Shown in pieces: positions 1 through 5,508 of a DNA stretch of 8,801 nt. The DNA is from CAZXMB01 sp964641715. GTDB lineage: Bacteria; Desulfobacterota; BSN033; UBA1163. The first letter of the stretch is position 1, and every line of letters begins with the position of its first letter. The translations under genes were made by a program, and so were the position numbers. The DNA is taken from NCBI GenBank assembly GCA_964641715.1, contig CAZXMB010000126.1, forward strand, positions 1 to 8,801, given 5' to 3'. Under the pieces are notes generated by a model, which worked only from the letters and a program-made list of their open reading frames with translations, ran no database searches and was not told the origin of the DNA.

Positions 1-1
1 T

Positions 2-196
2 TTACTTACTCTCCGCGATAAACCTACTGATGGAGCGGTCGTAAGTCCTTTCCCCTTCAGAAGTAAAGAGACACCCTGGAAGCTGCTTCATTCTCCAGTG
101 ATAGGTAATACATTCACAACATCTTCCCTTTCGCTCACAGGGTTCATAGGTGCAGGTGCACCGGGCCCTGTTCTGTTTGATGTGACATTCAAGCAT
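2..196 (-). CDS. Small 8-Cys protein, DUF6485-like
   Basis: A 64-residue protein, complete with its TAA stop at 2-4. Eight cysteines (C4, C13, C15, C20, C26, C27, C29, C42) and two histidines (H5, H33) sit in the first 42 residues. They form the pattern C-H, CxC-TYEPC, RKGxCCxC, YH and LPGC, which I recognise as the DUF6485 family of anaerobic bacteria; its function is unknown. The spacing suggests binding of zinc or an Fe-S cluster, but that is inference. There is no signal peptide or membrane segment, so it is probably cytoplasmic. The ATG at 196 is supported by a near-perfect Shine-Dalgarno sequence 10 nt upstream. It lies 84 bp downstream of the deoxyhypusine-synthase-like gene on the same strand and may be co-transcribed, though it carries its own strong ribosome site. 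Confidence 0.75.
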   Translation of the reverse strand: MLECHIKQNRARCTCTYEPCERKGRCCECITYHWRMKQLPGCLFTSEGERTYDRSISRFIAESK

Positions 197-206
197 CTAT
201 CTTAAA

Positions 207-215
207 CCCTCCTTT
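207..215 (-). promoter_or_regulatory. Ribosome binding site of the DUF6485-like gene
   Basis: Read on the minus strand this is AAAGGAGGG, ten bases before the ATG at 196. It is the strongest Shine-Dalgarno match in the window and fixes the start of a gene short enough to be doubted otherwise. Confidence 0.7.
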
Positions 216-280
216 CTAAATCTCGATCAAAAGGGCTTGAGGGTCTCAGGGTTCAGGGGCCCCAGTAAAAAGATGATTCA

Positions 281-1285
281 TTAAATGATTGTCCTCGTCT
301 TTTTCTCACTCGACCCCTTGTCCCCTTGATTCCTCGAACCCTCTATTTTTTCAATGACGGCCGCAGCAAGAAGGGGGAACATCACCTCATGATGGCCGAT
401 CAGCGTATAGCCTTTTCCTCCCTTCATTGTCGGTCTTTTGACCACATTGAGAGTGGGCCGGTAATGGGGAATAAAATCCATATTCACAGTGGTGAGGTTC
501 TTAATGGGATGCCCTAAATTTCTCGCAAGAGCGAGGGCCTTCAGAAAAACTTCGGGGAGGATCACGGCTGAACCGAGATTGATAAAGACCCCCTTCTCCA
601 ATCTTGAGACCAGGGAGGCGAAGGTGTGAAAGTCCTTCAGGCTGCCTTTTCCGAGGGAGGCCCCATCCGCTGAAGGGCCCATATGATTGATATCCGTCCC
701 GATGGCGATATGGACGGTCATCGGGATTCCCGATCTCCTGCCCGCGGCCAGAAGGGAGAGGTGTTTATAGGGGAATTCCCCGGAGAGAATTTCTTGACCG
801 ATCGATTCTCCGATACCCCAGCCCTTTTTAACCCCTTTCCGGATGGCATGATTGATGACTTCGTGGGTCTCTCTCACCATTCCAAATGTTCCCCGGGAGA
901 GCTCCTCATCCACCTCTTCAGAGGTATGACCCACCATGGCCAGTTCCACATCGTGCACAAGACAGGCACCATTCATCCCGATTCCTTTCAGGATGCCTTG
1001 TCTTATCCAGTCGATCAGAATCGGGTTAAGACCTACCTTGATGGGATGGGCACCCATTCCGAGGAGGACCATTCGGTTTCGGCGGACAGCCTCTGCGATC
1101 CTTTCCACAACCTCCCGCATATCCTTTCCAGCAAGGATTTTAGGAAGGGAACTTAAAAAATCGACAAAGGTTCCCCCTTTCTTCCAGGTTTTCGCCAGGG
1201 AGGTCTTCCTGACCTTGTGCTTTTTCTGTCTCAGGGAAGTGTAGGTCACTCGACGAAGATCCAGCGTATCTATCCTGTCTCCCAT
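281..1285 (-). CDS. Deoxyhypusine-synthase-like protein, substrate unknown
   Basis: About 334 residues. Positions below count from the GTG at 1288, the alternative start one codon upstream; ATG 1285 is preferred because AGGAG lies just before it. The order of motifs follows eukaryotic deoxyhypusine synthase (DHS): MVLLGMGAHPIKVGL (73-87) with MNGACLVHDVE (105-115), matching the DHS 'FLGYTSNLISSG...TTAGGVEEDLIK' block; ADGASLGKGS (207-216), matching 'DGSLGD' at the NAD site; VFINLGSAVILPEVFLKAL (234-252), matching 'IILGGGV...'; and HHEVMFPLLAAAV (299-311), matching 'ASLVFPLLVAE'. DHS uses a lysine in a 'WGK' motif about 18 residues before that Phe. The WGK motif is absent here; K284, K289 and K292 lie nearby, and K284 is best by spacing. 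Bacteria lack eIF5A, so the substrate must differ, perhaps a polyamine transfer as in homospermidine synthase. It lies 23 bp after gmhA in the same direction, probably one operon. Fold assignment is likely; function is open. Confidence 0.75.
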   Translation of the reverse strand: MGDRIDTLDLRRVTYTSLRQKKHKVRKTSLAKTWKKGGTFVDFLSSLPKILAGKDMREVVERIAEAVRRNRMVLLGMGAHPIKVGLNPILIDWIRQGILKGIGMNGACLVHDVELAMVGHTSEEVDEELSRGTFGMVRETHEVINHAIRKGVKKGWGIGESIGQEILSGEFPYKHLSLLAAGRRSGIPMTVHIAIGTDINHMGPSADGASLGKGSLKDFHTFASLVSRLEKGVFINLGSAVILPEVFLKALALARNLGHPIKNLTTVNMDFIPHYRPTLNVVKRPTMKGGKGYTLIGHHEVMFPLLAAAVIEKIEGSRNQGDKGSSEKKTRTII

Positions 1286-1308
1286 CACTCTCCTCTCATG
1301 GCTTCATC

Positions 1309-1914
1309 TCAACAGGAAGAGCCTCCATGGTTAAGAACAGTCTTATTCAAGAAAAGGGAGTGCTCCACCATCTCGCAGAGGATGTGCCCGATGAGAATGT
1401 GAGCCTCCTGGATTCGGGGCGTGCTGTTGGAGGGGACCATTAGAGAAAGATCAGCGATTTTTACCAGGGCGCCTCCGTCCCTGCCCGTAAGGGCCACTGT
1501 CTTTATTCCCATCGCTTTTGCGATTTCGAAGGCTTTGATGATATTGGGCGAGTTTCCACTGGTGGTGATGCCGATGGCGATATCCCCTTTCCTCCCCAGG
1601 GCCTTGATCTGTCTGGCGAAAACTTCATGGAAGGAGAGATCATTGGAGATACTGGTCAGGATGGAGGTGTCGGTGGTCAGGGCGATGGCGGGAAGGGCAG
1701 GGCGATCCATGAGATAGCGATTGACGAACTCCGCCGCCAGATGCTGGGCATCCGCCGCACTTCCTCCGTTTCCGAAGAAGAAGAGTTTATTGCCTGCCTC
1801 GAAACAGCGGGAGACACACTGAATCACCTCCACGAGTTTGGAAAGGTTCTCTTGAAGAAAACGGGCCTTCAGCTCATCACTTTCCTGGAATCGCTTCAGG
1901 ATGATCTCTTCCAT
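1309..1914 (-). CDS. gmhA: Sedoheptulose-7-phosphate isomerase (phosphoheptose isomerase)
   Basis: A 201-residue SIS-domain protein (E. coli GmhA has 192). It converts sedoheptulose 7-phosphate to D-glycero-D-manno-heptose 7-phosphate, the first step towards ADP-heptose for the LPS inner core, in the cytosol. Visible motifs are the sugar-phosphate loop FFGNGGSAADAQHLAAEF (46-63), TTSGNSPN (117-124), and RIQEAHILIGH (167-177). The catalytic and binding residues of E. coli GmhA (H61, E65, Q172, H180) appear as H58, E62, Q169 and H177. The second histidine of the H-x4-H pair argues against the related replication factor DiaA. The ATG at 1914 has no good Shine-Dalgarno sequence, and a promoter-like sequence ends only about 12 bases upstream of it, so the mRNA may be almost leaderless. 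It is the first gene of a probable unit with the DHS-like gene downstream. Confidence 0.92.
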   Translation of the reverse strand: MEEIILKRFQESDELKARFLQENLSKLVEVIQCVSRCFEAGNKLFFFGNGGSAADAQHLAAEFVNRYLMDRPALPAIALTTDTSILTSISNDLSFHEVFARQIKALGRKGDIAIGITTSGNSPNIIKAFEIAKAMGIKTVALTGRDGGALVKIADLSLMVPSNSTPRIQEAHILIGHILCEMVEHSLFLNKTVLNHGGSSC

Positions 1915-1925
1915 CGAGTCGAAAT

Positions 1926-1952
1926 ATTATACTCCATCCCTATTTCTGTCAA
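1926..1952 (-). promoter_or_regulatory. Candidate sigma-70 type promoter of gmhA
   Basis: On the minus strand, TTGACA (1952-1947) and TATAAT (1931-1926) are both perfect consensus hexamers, separated by 15 bp, two short of the optimum. An overlapping TAATAT gives a 17-bp spacer with a poorer -10. Either way transcription would begin about 5-7 nt before the ATG at 1914. Confidence 0.55.
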
Positions 1953-1990
1953 GGGGACCGGTTGAGAGCTCTGGAAAAAGGTTGATCGCG

Positions 1991-2148
1991 CTGGAGGGAT
2001 GGGATTCCAAACCCTTCGAATGCGGTTGTTTACAGTCATTGCGGATCGGTCTCTATTTTTAAAAATGACATGAGTTTACTGGGTTAAACTTCTCTGCACC
2101 AACCTATAAAGGTTTCCGCTCGAAGGCTTCTCCATCTCATCCCTCCAG
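1991..2148. repeat. Fold-back (MITE-like) intergenic element
   Basis: The 260-bp stretch between gmhA and the acyltransferase gene has no plausible ORF. It holds an inverted repeat with arms of about 38 bases (1991-2028 and 2111-2148). The outer 11 bases are a perfect match (CTGGAGGGATG at 1991-2001 against its complement at 2138-2148), continued by a G-U pair and three more pairs. Inside are further matched blocks (CCTTCGA at 2013-2019 against TCGAAGG at 2120-2126, and GCGG against CCGC). The arms enclose about 82 bases that include a 12-bp AT palindrome (2055-2066). I see no clear target-site duplication and no transposase, so it would be a non-autonomous element or a structured RNA/DNA hairpin. 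No T-run follows directly, which argues against a simple terminator. Confidence 0.5.
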
Positions 2149-2174
2149 TTCTTTTTATCATCGAATCGACTTTT

Positions 2175-3110
2175 TCATAGATACCCATTGAAATGGGGTG
2201 ATTTCCATCGCCGGTTAAGCCAGGCCCACTGGCCCGGGTATTGTCTCACCTTCTCTTCAATCACTCTGGTAAAGGTTGCCGTCAGGTTTTCAATATCCTT
2301 TTTCATATCGGGACTTCTTTCGATCTCAACCGGAGGGCCAATGACCAATGTCCGGGGTATTCCCTCTTTTCTCACAATGAACACAGGTAAAATCGGAGCC
2401 CCTGTTTTTAAGGAGAGGATGGCTGGACCCGGGGCGGTTGACGCTCTCCGGTCGAAGAATGGTACCGGGATCCCACCGCGTCTCTGTTGCTCGTCTGCGA
2501 TGACATACAGGATCTCGTTTCGATGGAGACAGTTCAGGGATTTTTTAATGGCTGTCACTGTGGGCTTAAGGGAAAAAGGGTTCTGCCCCATTCTTCGTTG
2601 AACATCTCCCAGCCTCTTCCATAGTTTCGGATAATTGCCTTCGTTGATCATGAGATTGAATCGGTAACCTTCGAGAGAAAGCCTTCCTCCCACCAGTGTG
2701 AAAGGCCCTAAATGAGCTCCCAGGGCAATCACTCCTTTTCCCCGGCCCAGAGCCTCGTCCAAATACTGCTTTCCCTGAACCTCAATGTTCAGAAGAAATC
2801 TCTCAAATGGATGAATATAGGCATAAACCGCCTCCAGGGGGGTAAGCGTGAAGTTAAAAAAGACTTCTTTGGCAAGTTTCACTCTCTCCCGGGGATTATT
2901 ATCTTCACCCAGGGCGAGGGAGAGATTTTGAAAGACCCTCTTCCGATATCGTCTGAACAGATAAAAGGTTACTGTGCCCAGAACCCTTGAGAGGGAGACC
3001 AGGGTCTTCGGTTTGAGAGGACGAAGGAGAGGGATGATCGTCGTAAGGAGACCATTGAGCAGGATGTCTCCGATCCAGTGCTTCACTTTTTTAATGAATT
3101 TTCTCTGCAT
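2175..3110 (-). CDS. LPLAT-family acyltransferase, LpxL/HtrB-like
   Basis: A 311-residue protein of the usual size for the lipid A late acyltransferase family, which adds secondary acyl chains to Kdo-lipid A at the inner membrane. A hydrophobic N-terminal stretch (about 12-52) would anchor it. The core is recognisable: GAHLGPFTLVGG (131-142) at the catalytic block; ADEQQRRGG and FFDRRASTAPGPAILSLKTGAPILPVF (205-244), matching the family's 'FFG..a.TP.GPA.LA..tGA.vvP'; and the C-terminal QWAWLNRRWK (294-303), matching 'qwlW.hrRWk'. The family's HX4(D/E) motif reads H133-LGPF-T138, so the usual acidic residue is threonine. It may be a divergent enzyme with another donor or acceptor, or an inactive one. 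The start at 3110 lacks a strong Shine-Dalgarno sequence. It lies 84 bp after the HD gene on the same strand. Confidence 0.85.
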   Translation of the reverse strand: MQRKFIKKVKHWIGDILLNGLLTTIIPLLRPLKPKTLVSLSRVLGTVTFYLFRRYRKRVFQNLSLALGEDNNPRERVKLAKEVFFNFTLTPLEAVYAYIHPFERFLLNIEVQGKQYLDEALGRGKGVIALGAHLGPFTLVGGRLSLEGYRFNLMINEGNYPKLWKRLGDVQRRMGQNPFSLKPTVTAIKKSLNCLHRNEILYVIADEQQRRGGIPVPFFDRRASTAPGPAILSLKTGAPILPVFIVRKEGIPRTLVIGPPVEIERSPDMKKDIENLTATFTRVIEEKVRQYPGQWAWLNRRWKSPHFNGYL

Positions 3111-3144
3111 CGGTCTTCAAGGGAGATCATTTTCAATGGTTATC

Positions 3145-3173
3145 AGGATAGTCGATTTCTATGGTAATTTCAA
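3145..3173 (-). promoter_or_regulatory. Weak candidate promoter of the acyltransferase gene
   Basis: On the minus strand, TTGAAA (3173-3168) and TATCCT (3150-3145) are separated by exactly 17 bp in the 84-bp gap upstream of the ATG at 3110. The -10 is poor (4 of 6), so the gene may instead depend on read-through from the HD gene. Confidence 0.3.
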
Positions 3174-3194
3174 CCCGCAGATTTATGGTTGGAA

Positions 3195-3941
3195 TTACAT
3201 GGAGGGGAGAAGGCGGGAGGAGAGTTCCCTTGCGAATTTTTTACCTGTCAGGGTTCTAAAGTTTTTTTCTATGATTTCTTCCAGTTTCTTCAGGTCTGAG
3301 GAAAATCCCTCTTCTTCGATATTGACCAGCCAGTCTGCTTCAAAGAGGATTTGAAAATGAAGCGTTTCTTTTTCTCTCGGGTGATGATGGTGTCCAATAA
3401 TATCGCAGATCTCATTGACGATTTCCCTCTGGACGTTCAATCGATTTAAGATATCTCTTGCAATGTCTGGACCCATCTTCTCCTGATCCTCCGCGGATGC
3501 GCTTCCGTATTTCTCCTCAGCCGCCTTGATCCCGATATCATGGAGGTAGGCCGCCCCGAGAACCACAAGGGGATGACCGCCTTCAATTTTTAAAATCTCC
3601 TCCGCATATTGGACAACCTTAAGGGCATGATTCACCCGCTTCAGATCGGGTCCAAAATATTTTTTCATTTCATAGGAAATCCTTTCCCTCAACCGATTAT
3701 TCTTTTCCTCCTTCGTCTTCGCCTTCATCTCTTCCGGTAATCCCTCGATGCAGCTATCCCCATAGGGACACCACTCCGCACACCCAAAATTAATCCTCGG
3801 ATTGATGATTTCATGTCCGCAACGGCACCTCCTCTTCACATCGAATTTAAAAAATTCCACATGGTAGCCACACTTCGGACACTCAATTTCAAAAACATCA
3901 TCTGGTTTCCAAAACATGGGGTCCTGGCCCGGGCATCTCAT
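3195..3941 (-). CDS. HD-domain phosphohydrolase with Cys-rich N-terminus
   Basis: A 248-residue protein in two parts. Residues 1-66 hold eight cysteines: C3, C21 and C24 (CPKC), C39 and C41 (CRCG), then C54, C58 and C64 in NFGCAEWCPYGDSC. The first set looks like a zinc ribbon and the last like a second metal or Fe-S site. Residues about 98-208 form an HD domain with H105, H134-D135 (AYLHDIG), a histidine run H184-H187 (GHHHHPRE) and D203 (FEADWL), the metal ligands expected of a phosphohydrolase or phosphodiesterase of this superfamily. The substrate is not readable from sequence. There is no signal peptide. The ATG at 3941 has GGGAGGT nine bases upstream. The gene diverges from lgt, and its promoter carries a CRP/FNR-type palindrome, which suggests redox or nutrient control. 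Confidence 0.82.
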   Translation of the reverse strand: MRCPGQDPMFWKPDDVFEIECPKCGYHVEFFKFDVKRRCRCGHEIINPRINFGCAEWCPYGDSCIEGLPEEMKAKTKEEKNNRLRERISYEMKKYFGPDLKRVNHALKVVQYAEEILKIEGGHPLVVLGAAYLHDIGIKAAEEKYGSASAEDQEKMGPDIARDILNRLNVQREIVNEICDIIGHHHHPREKETLHFQILFEADWLVNIEEEGFSSDLKKLEEIIEKNFRTLTGKKFARELSSRLLPSM

Positions 3942-3950
3942 CTTCCCAAT

Positions 3951-3957
3951 ACCTCCC
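3951..3957 (-). promoter_or_regulatory. Ribosome binding site of the HD gene
   Basis: Minus-strand GGGAGGT, nine bases before the ATG at 3941. It supports this start over the internal Met9. Confidence 0.65.
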
Positions 3958-3974
3958 TCTTATCATTTACCCTT

Positions 3975-4017
3975 ATTTTAATCACCCGGTAAAATAATGG
4001 CTTTGACTTATGTCAAA
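3975..4017 (-). promoter_or_regulatory. Candidate activator-dependent promoter of the HD gene
   Basis: On the minus strand, TAAAAT (3980-3975) matches the -10 hexamer at 5 of 6 positions and predicts a start near 3968, giving a 27-nt leader that contains the ribosome site. At the -35 position (4003-3998) the sequence is AAGCCA, with no -35 match. The centre of the palindrome 4002-4017 lies 41.5 bases upstream of that predicted start, the standard place for a class II CRP/FNR activator. The prediction rests on the -10 assignment. Confidence 0.45.
4002..4017. promoter_or_regulatory. CRP/FNR-family operator palindrome
   Basis: TTTGACTTATGTCAAA is a perfect inverted repeat of 6-bp arms around 4 bases, in the divergent HD-lgt intergenic region. 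The half-site and spacing (TTGAC-N4-GTCAA) follow the form of FNR-superfamily sites (FNR itself: TTGAT-N4-ATCAA). Which family member binds cannot be told from this window. Confidence 0.55.
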
Positions 4018-4053
4018 TCTCATAATTTTTATTGGGGGTGTCCATAAGAGGAC

Positions 4054-4082
4054 TTGAATCTTTATTCATTCTCCAATAGAAT
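4054..4082 (+). promoter_or_regulatory. Candidate sigma-70 type promoter of lgt
   Basis: TTGAAT (4054-4059) and TAGAAT (4077-4082) are separated by exactly 17 bp. The predicted start near 4089 leaves a 12-nt leader before the ATG at 4101. It lies about 50 bp from the palindrome and is probably independent of it. Confidence 0.5.
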
Positions 4083-4100
4083 GAAATCATCGGGGTGGTC

Positions 4101-4889
4101 ATGAAGGTTAATATTGATCCGATCTTAATCGAATTGGGTCCTGTTCGCGTGGGCTGGTACGGGCTGATGTATATTTTCGGGTTTATCGCCTCCTATCTCC
4201 TGGTCCGCTACCAGATGAAGAGAAAGGATTTTGGAATGAACAGGGTGGAGGTGGAGAATCTCTACTTCTACCTCATCATCGGGTTGATGGCCGGAGCCCG
4301 ATTGGGATATGTCCTCTTCTATGATCTTAAGATGTATCTGAGTGATCCCCTGGAGATCTTTGCCATCTGGCATGGGGGCATGTCTTTCCACGGCGGATTG
4401 ATCGGCGTGCTCATCGTCGGGATTCTATTCTCCCTGGAGAATCGGAAGTCGTTCTGGAAGATTTCGGATCTCCTTATCGTCACTGCTCCGATCGGATTAG
4501 GACTGGGGAGGATCGGAAATTTTATCAACGGAGAACTCTATGGCCGGGTCACTCAGGTTCCTTGGGGCATGATCTTTCCCAAGGGAGGCCCTCTTCCCCG
4601 TCATCCCTCTCAGCTTTATGAGAGCGCCCTCGAGGGAGGAGTGCTCTTCGTGATCCTGTGGTTTTTAAAGGATAAGAAAGTCCCCACCGGGGGGCTGCTG
4701 GCGATTTTCCTCTTTTTTTACGGAGGGTTTCGTTTCTTTGTCGAATTCTTCAGGGAACCCGATGCCCATCTCGGATTCATCTTCGGTCCCTTTACCATGG
4801 GCCAGATCCTTTCGGCCTTCATGATCATTGGAGGGATAGCCCTCTTCTTCTATTTGCGAAGTGGAGGGGGCAAAGGACAACCCCATTAA
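4101..4889 (+). CDS. lgt: Prolipoprotein diacylglyceryl transferase
   Basis: A 262-residue inner-membrane enzyme that moves diacylglycerol from phosphatidylglycerol to the lipobox cysteine of prolipoproteins, the first step of lipoprotein maturation. It shows the family order: WYGLMYIFGF near the N-terminus (19-28), MAGARLGYVLFYD (63-75), HGGMSFHGGLIG (91-102, with H97 equivalent to E. coli H103), the signature GRIGNFINGELYGR (136-149, first Arg equivalent to R143), HPSQLYESALEG (168-179), and FRFFVEFFREPD (210-221), where the second essential Arg (E. coli R239) lies. About seven hydrophobic segments are visible. A GTG at 4095 in the same frame (two codons upstream) is an alternative start; ATG 4101 is chosen because the predicted mRNA start is near 4089 and GGGGTGG lies just before it. 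It converges on the kinase-BON fragment with 32 bp between stops and no clear terminator hairpin. Confidence 0.95.
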   Translation: MKVNIDPILIELGPVRVGWYGLMYIFGFIASYLLVRYQMKRKDFGMNRVEVENLYFYLIIGLMAGARLGYVLFYDLKMYLSDPLEIFAIWHGGMSFHGGLIGVLIVGILFSLENRKSFWKISDLLIVTAPIGLGLGRIGNFINGELYGRVTQVPWGMIFPKGGPLPRHPSQLYESALEGGVLFVILWFLKDKKVPTGGLLAIFLFFYGGFRFFVEFFREPDAHLGFIFGPFTMGQILSAFMIIGGIALFFYLRSGGGKGQPH

Positions 4890-4921
4890 AGATGGTCCGG
4901 GATTGTTTCGTCCTTCTTCGA

Positions 4922-5353
4922 TTAGGCGCCGGCCATGGAGGCCTTGAAGATGATGAGGTCGTTTGCCACCCTCCTGATATCTTTGATTCTCTTCACGACC
5001 CTCTCCACTTTTTCCTTCTCTTCCGCGGAATCCACCACCCCCGAAAGTCTGATCGCATCGATGTCTTCGATGGTAAAGAAGAGATGCGGACCGCTGATCC
5101 CTTCTTCAAGAAAGAGGGCTTCGGTTTGGCGTTGGAGTGAGAGTTTTTTAAGGGATCTCACGGAATCCATTCCGCAGGCCTTGATTTCGTCCGATCGGAC
5201 GGCGTCGATAACCATTTTGACCGTGGAGTCAATGCTCAGTTTATCCGTATTTAAAATCAGATCATAGAGATGGGGATTAAGCCAGTCCTCATTGAAGGCA
5301 AAGTGGACTTTGAAGGGGCAAGCATGGACCCGGGGTCTAATAAACGGTCTATC
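4922..5353 (-). CDS. C-terminal part of a cytidylate-kinase-like/BON protein (5' end missing)
   Basis: 143 codons before the TAA at 4922-4924, open at the N gap and without a usable start: the only ATG in frame is in VKMVIDAV, in the middle of the conserved part. The segment DWLNPHLYDLILNTDKLS matches the C-terminal block of the cytidylate-kinase-like family (Cytidylate_kin2: 'DW.dP.LYDLVLNTdrLS.eea'). It is followed by about 70 residues resembling a BON domain, with the strand 'IRLSGVVDSAEEKEKVE' and the ending 'VANDLIIF'. BON domains usually bind membranes or ligands; the pairing suggests a regulatory or sensory nucleotide-binding protein, which is inference. The N-terminal P-loop half is not present. 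If the gap is only an artefact, the remaining ORF lies out of frame within the 3' end of fumC and the gene would be a truncated remnant. If the join is chimeric, an intact gene exists elsewhere in the assembly. Confidence 0.65.
   Translation of the reverse strand, partial: DRPFIRPRVHACPFKVHFAFNEDWLNPHLYDLILNTDKLSIDSTVKMVIDAVRSDEIKACGMDSVRSLKKLSLQRQTEALFLEEGISGPHLFFTIEDIDAIRLSGVVDSAEEKEKVERVVKRIKDIRRVANDLIIFKASMAGA
5299..5353. repeat. 55-base copy flanking the N gap (left)
   Basis: Identical, base for base and in the same orientation, to 5454-5508 on the other side of the N run. In the right copy the sequence encodes the last residues of FumC (EIDRLLDPGSMLAPSKSTL). Here it is read in another frame by the kinase-BON fragment. 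It is most likely the same genomic sequence present twice because two overlapping contigs were not merged. Confidence 0.9.
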
Positions 5354-5453
5354 NNNNNNNNNNNNNNNNNNNNNNNNNNNNNNNNNNNNNNNNNNNNNNN
5401 NNNNNNNNNNNNNNNNNNNNNNNNNNNNNNNNNNNNNNNNNNNNNNNNNNNNN
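5354..5453. other. Scaffold gap of exactly 100 Ns
   Basis: A run of 100 unknown bases, a common default scaffolding gap size, so its length does not measure the real distance. It separates the 3' end of fumC from the kinase-BON fragment, and both flanks carry the same 55-mer. Confidence 0.97.
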
Positions 5454-5508
5454 CAAAGTGGACTTTGAAGGGGCAAGCATGGACCCGGGGTCTAATAAAC
5501 GGTCTATC
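5454..5508. repeat. 55-base copy flanking the N gap (right)
   Basis: Exact second copy of 5299-5353. Here it is in frame as the C-terminus of FumC, so this is the copy whose coding context makes sense. Confidence 0.9.

Noticed and set aside
256..263. GGGGCCCC palindrome after the DHS-like gene as a terminator
   Set aside because: It has no loop and no following T-run in the right direction; a chance GC palindrome is as likely.
683..1156. 157-codon plus-strand open frame inside the DHS-like gene
   Set aside because: Antisense to a conserved protein, with low-complexity, proline/histidine-rich translation and no recognisable family.
2055..2066. ATTTTTAAAAAT as a separate operator
   Set aside because: AT-rich palindromes of this size are common by chance. 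It sits inside the fold-back element and away from any predicted promoter.
4890..4921. Bidirectional terminator between lgt and the kinase-BON fragment
   Set aside because: I could not find a stable hairpin with a T-run in these 32 bases.
4922..5476. Single gene spanning the N gap on the minus strand
   Set aside because: The frame crosses 100 unknown bases, and its first residues come from a non-coding frame of the fumC end. The apparent continuity depends only on the gap being 100 Ns long.
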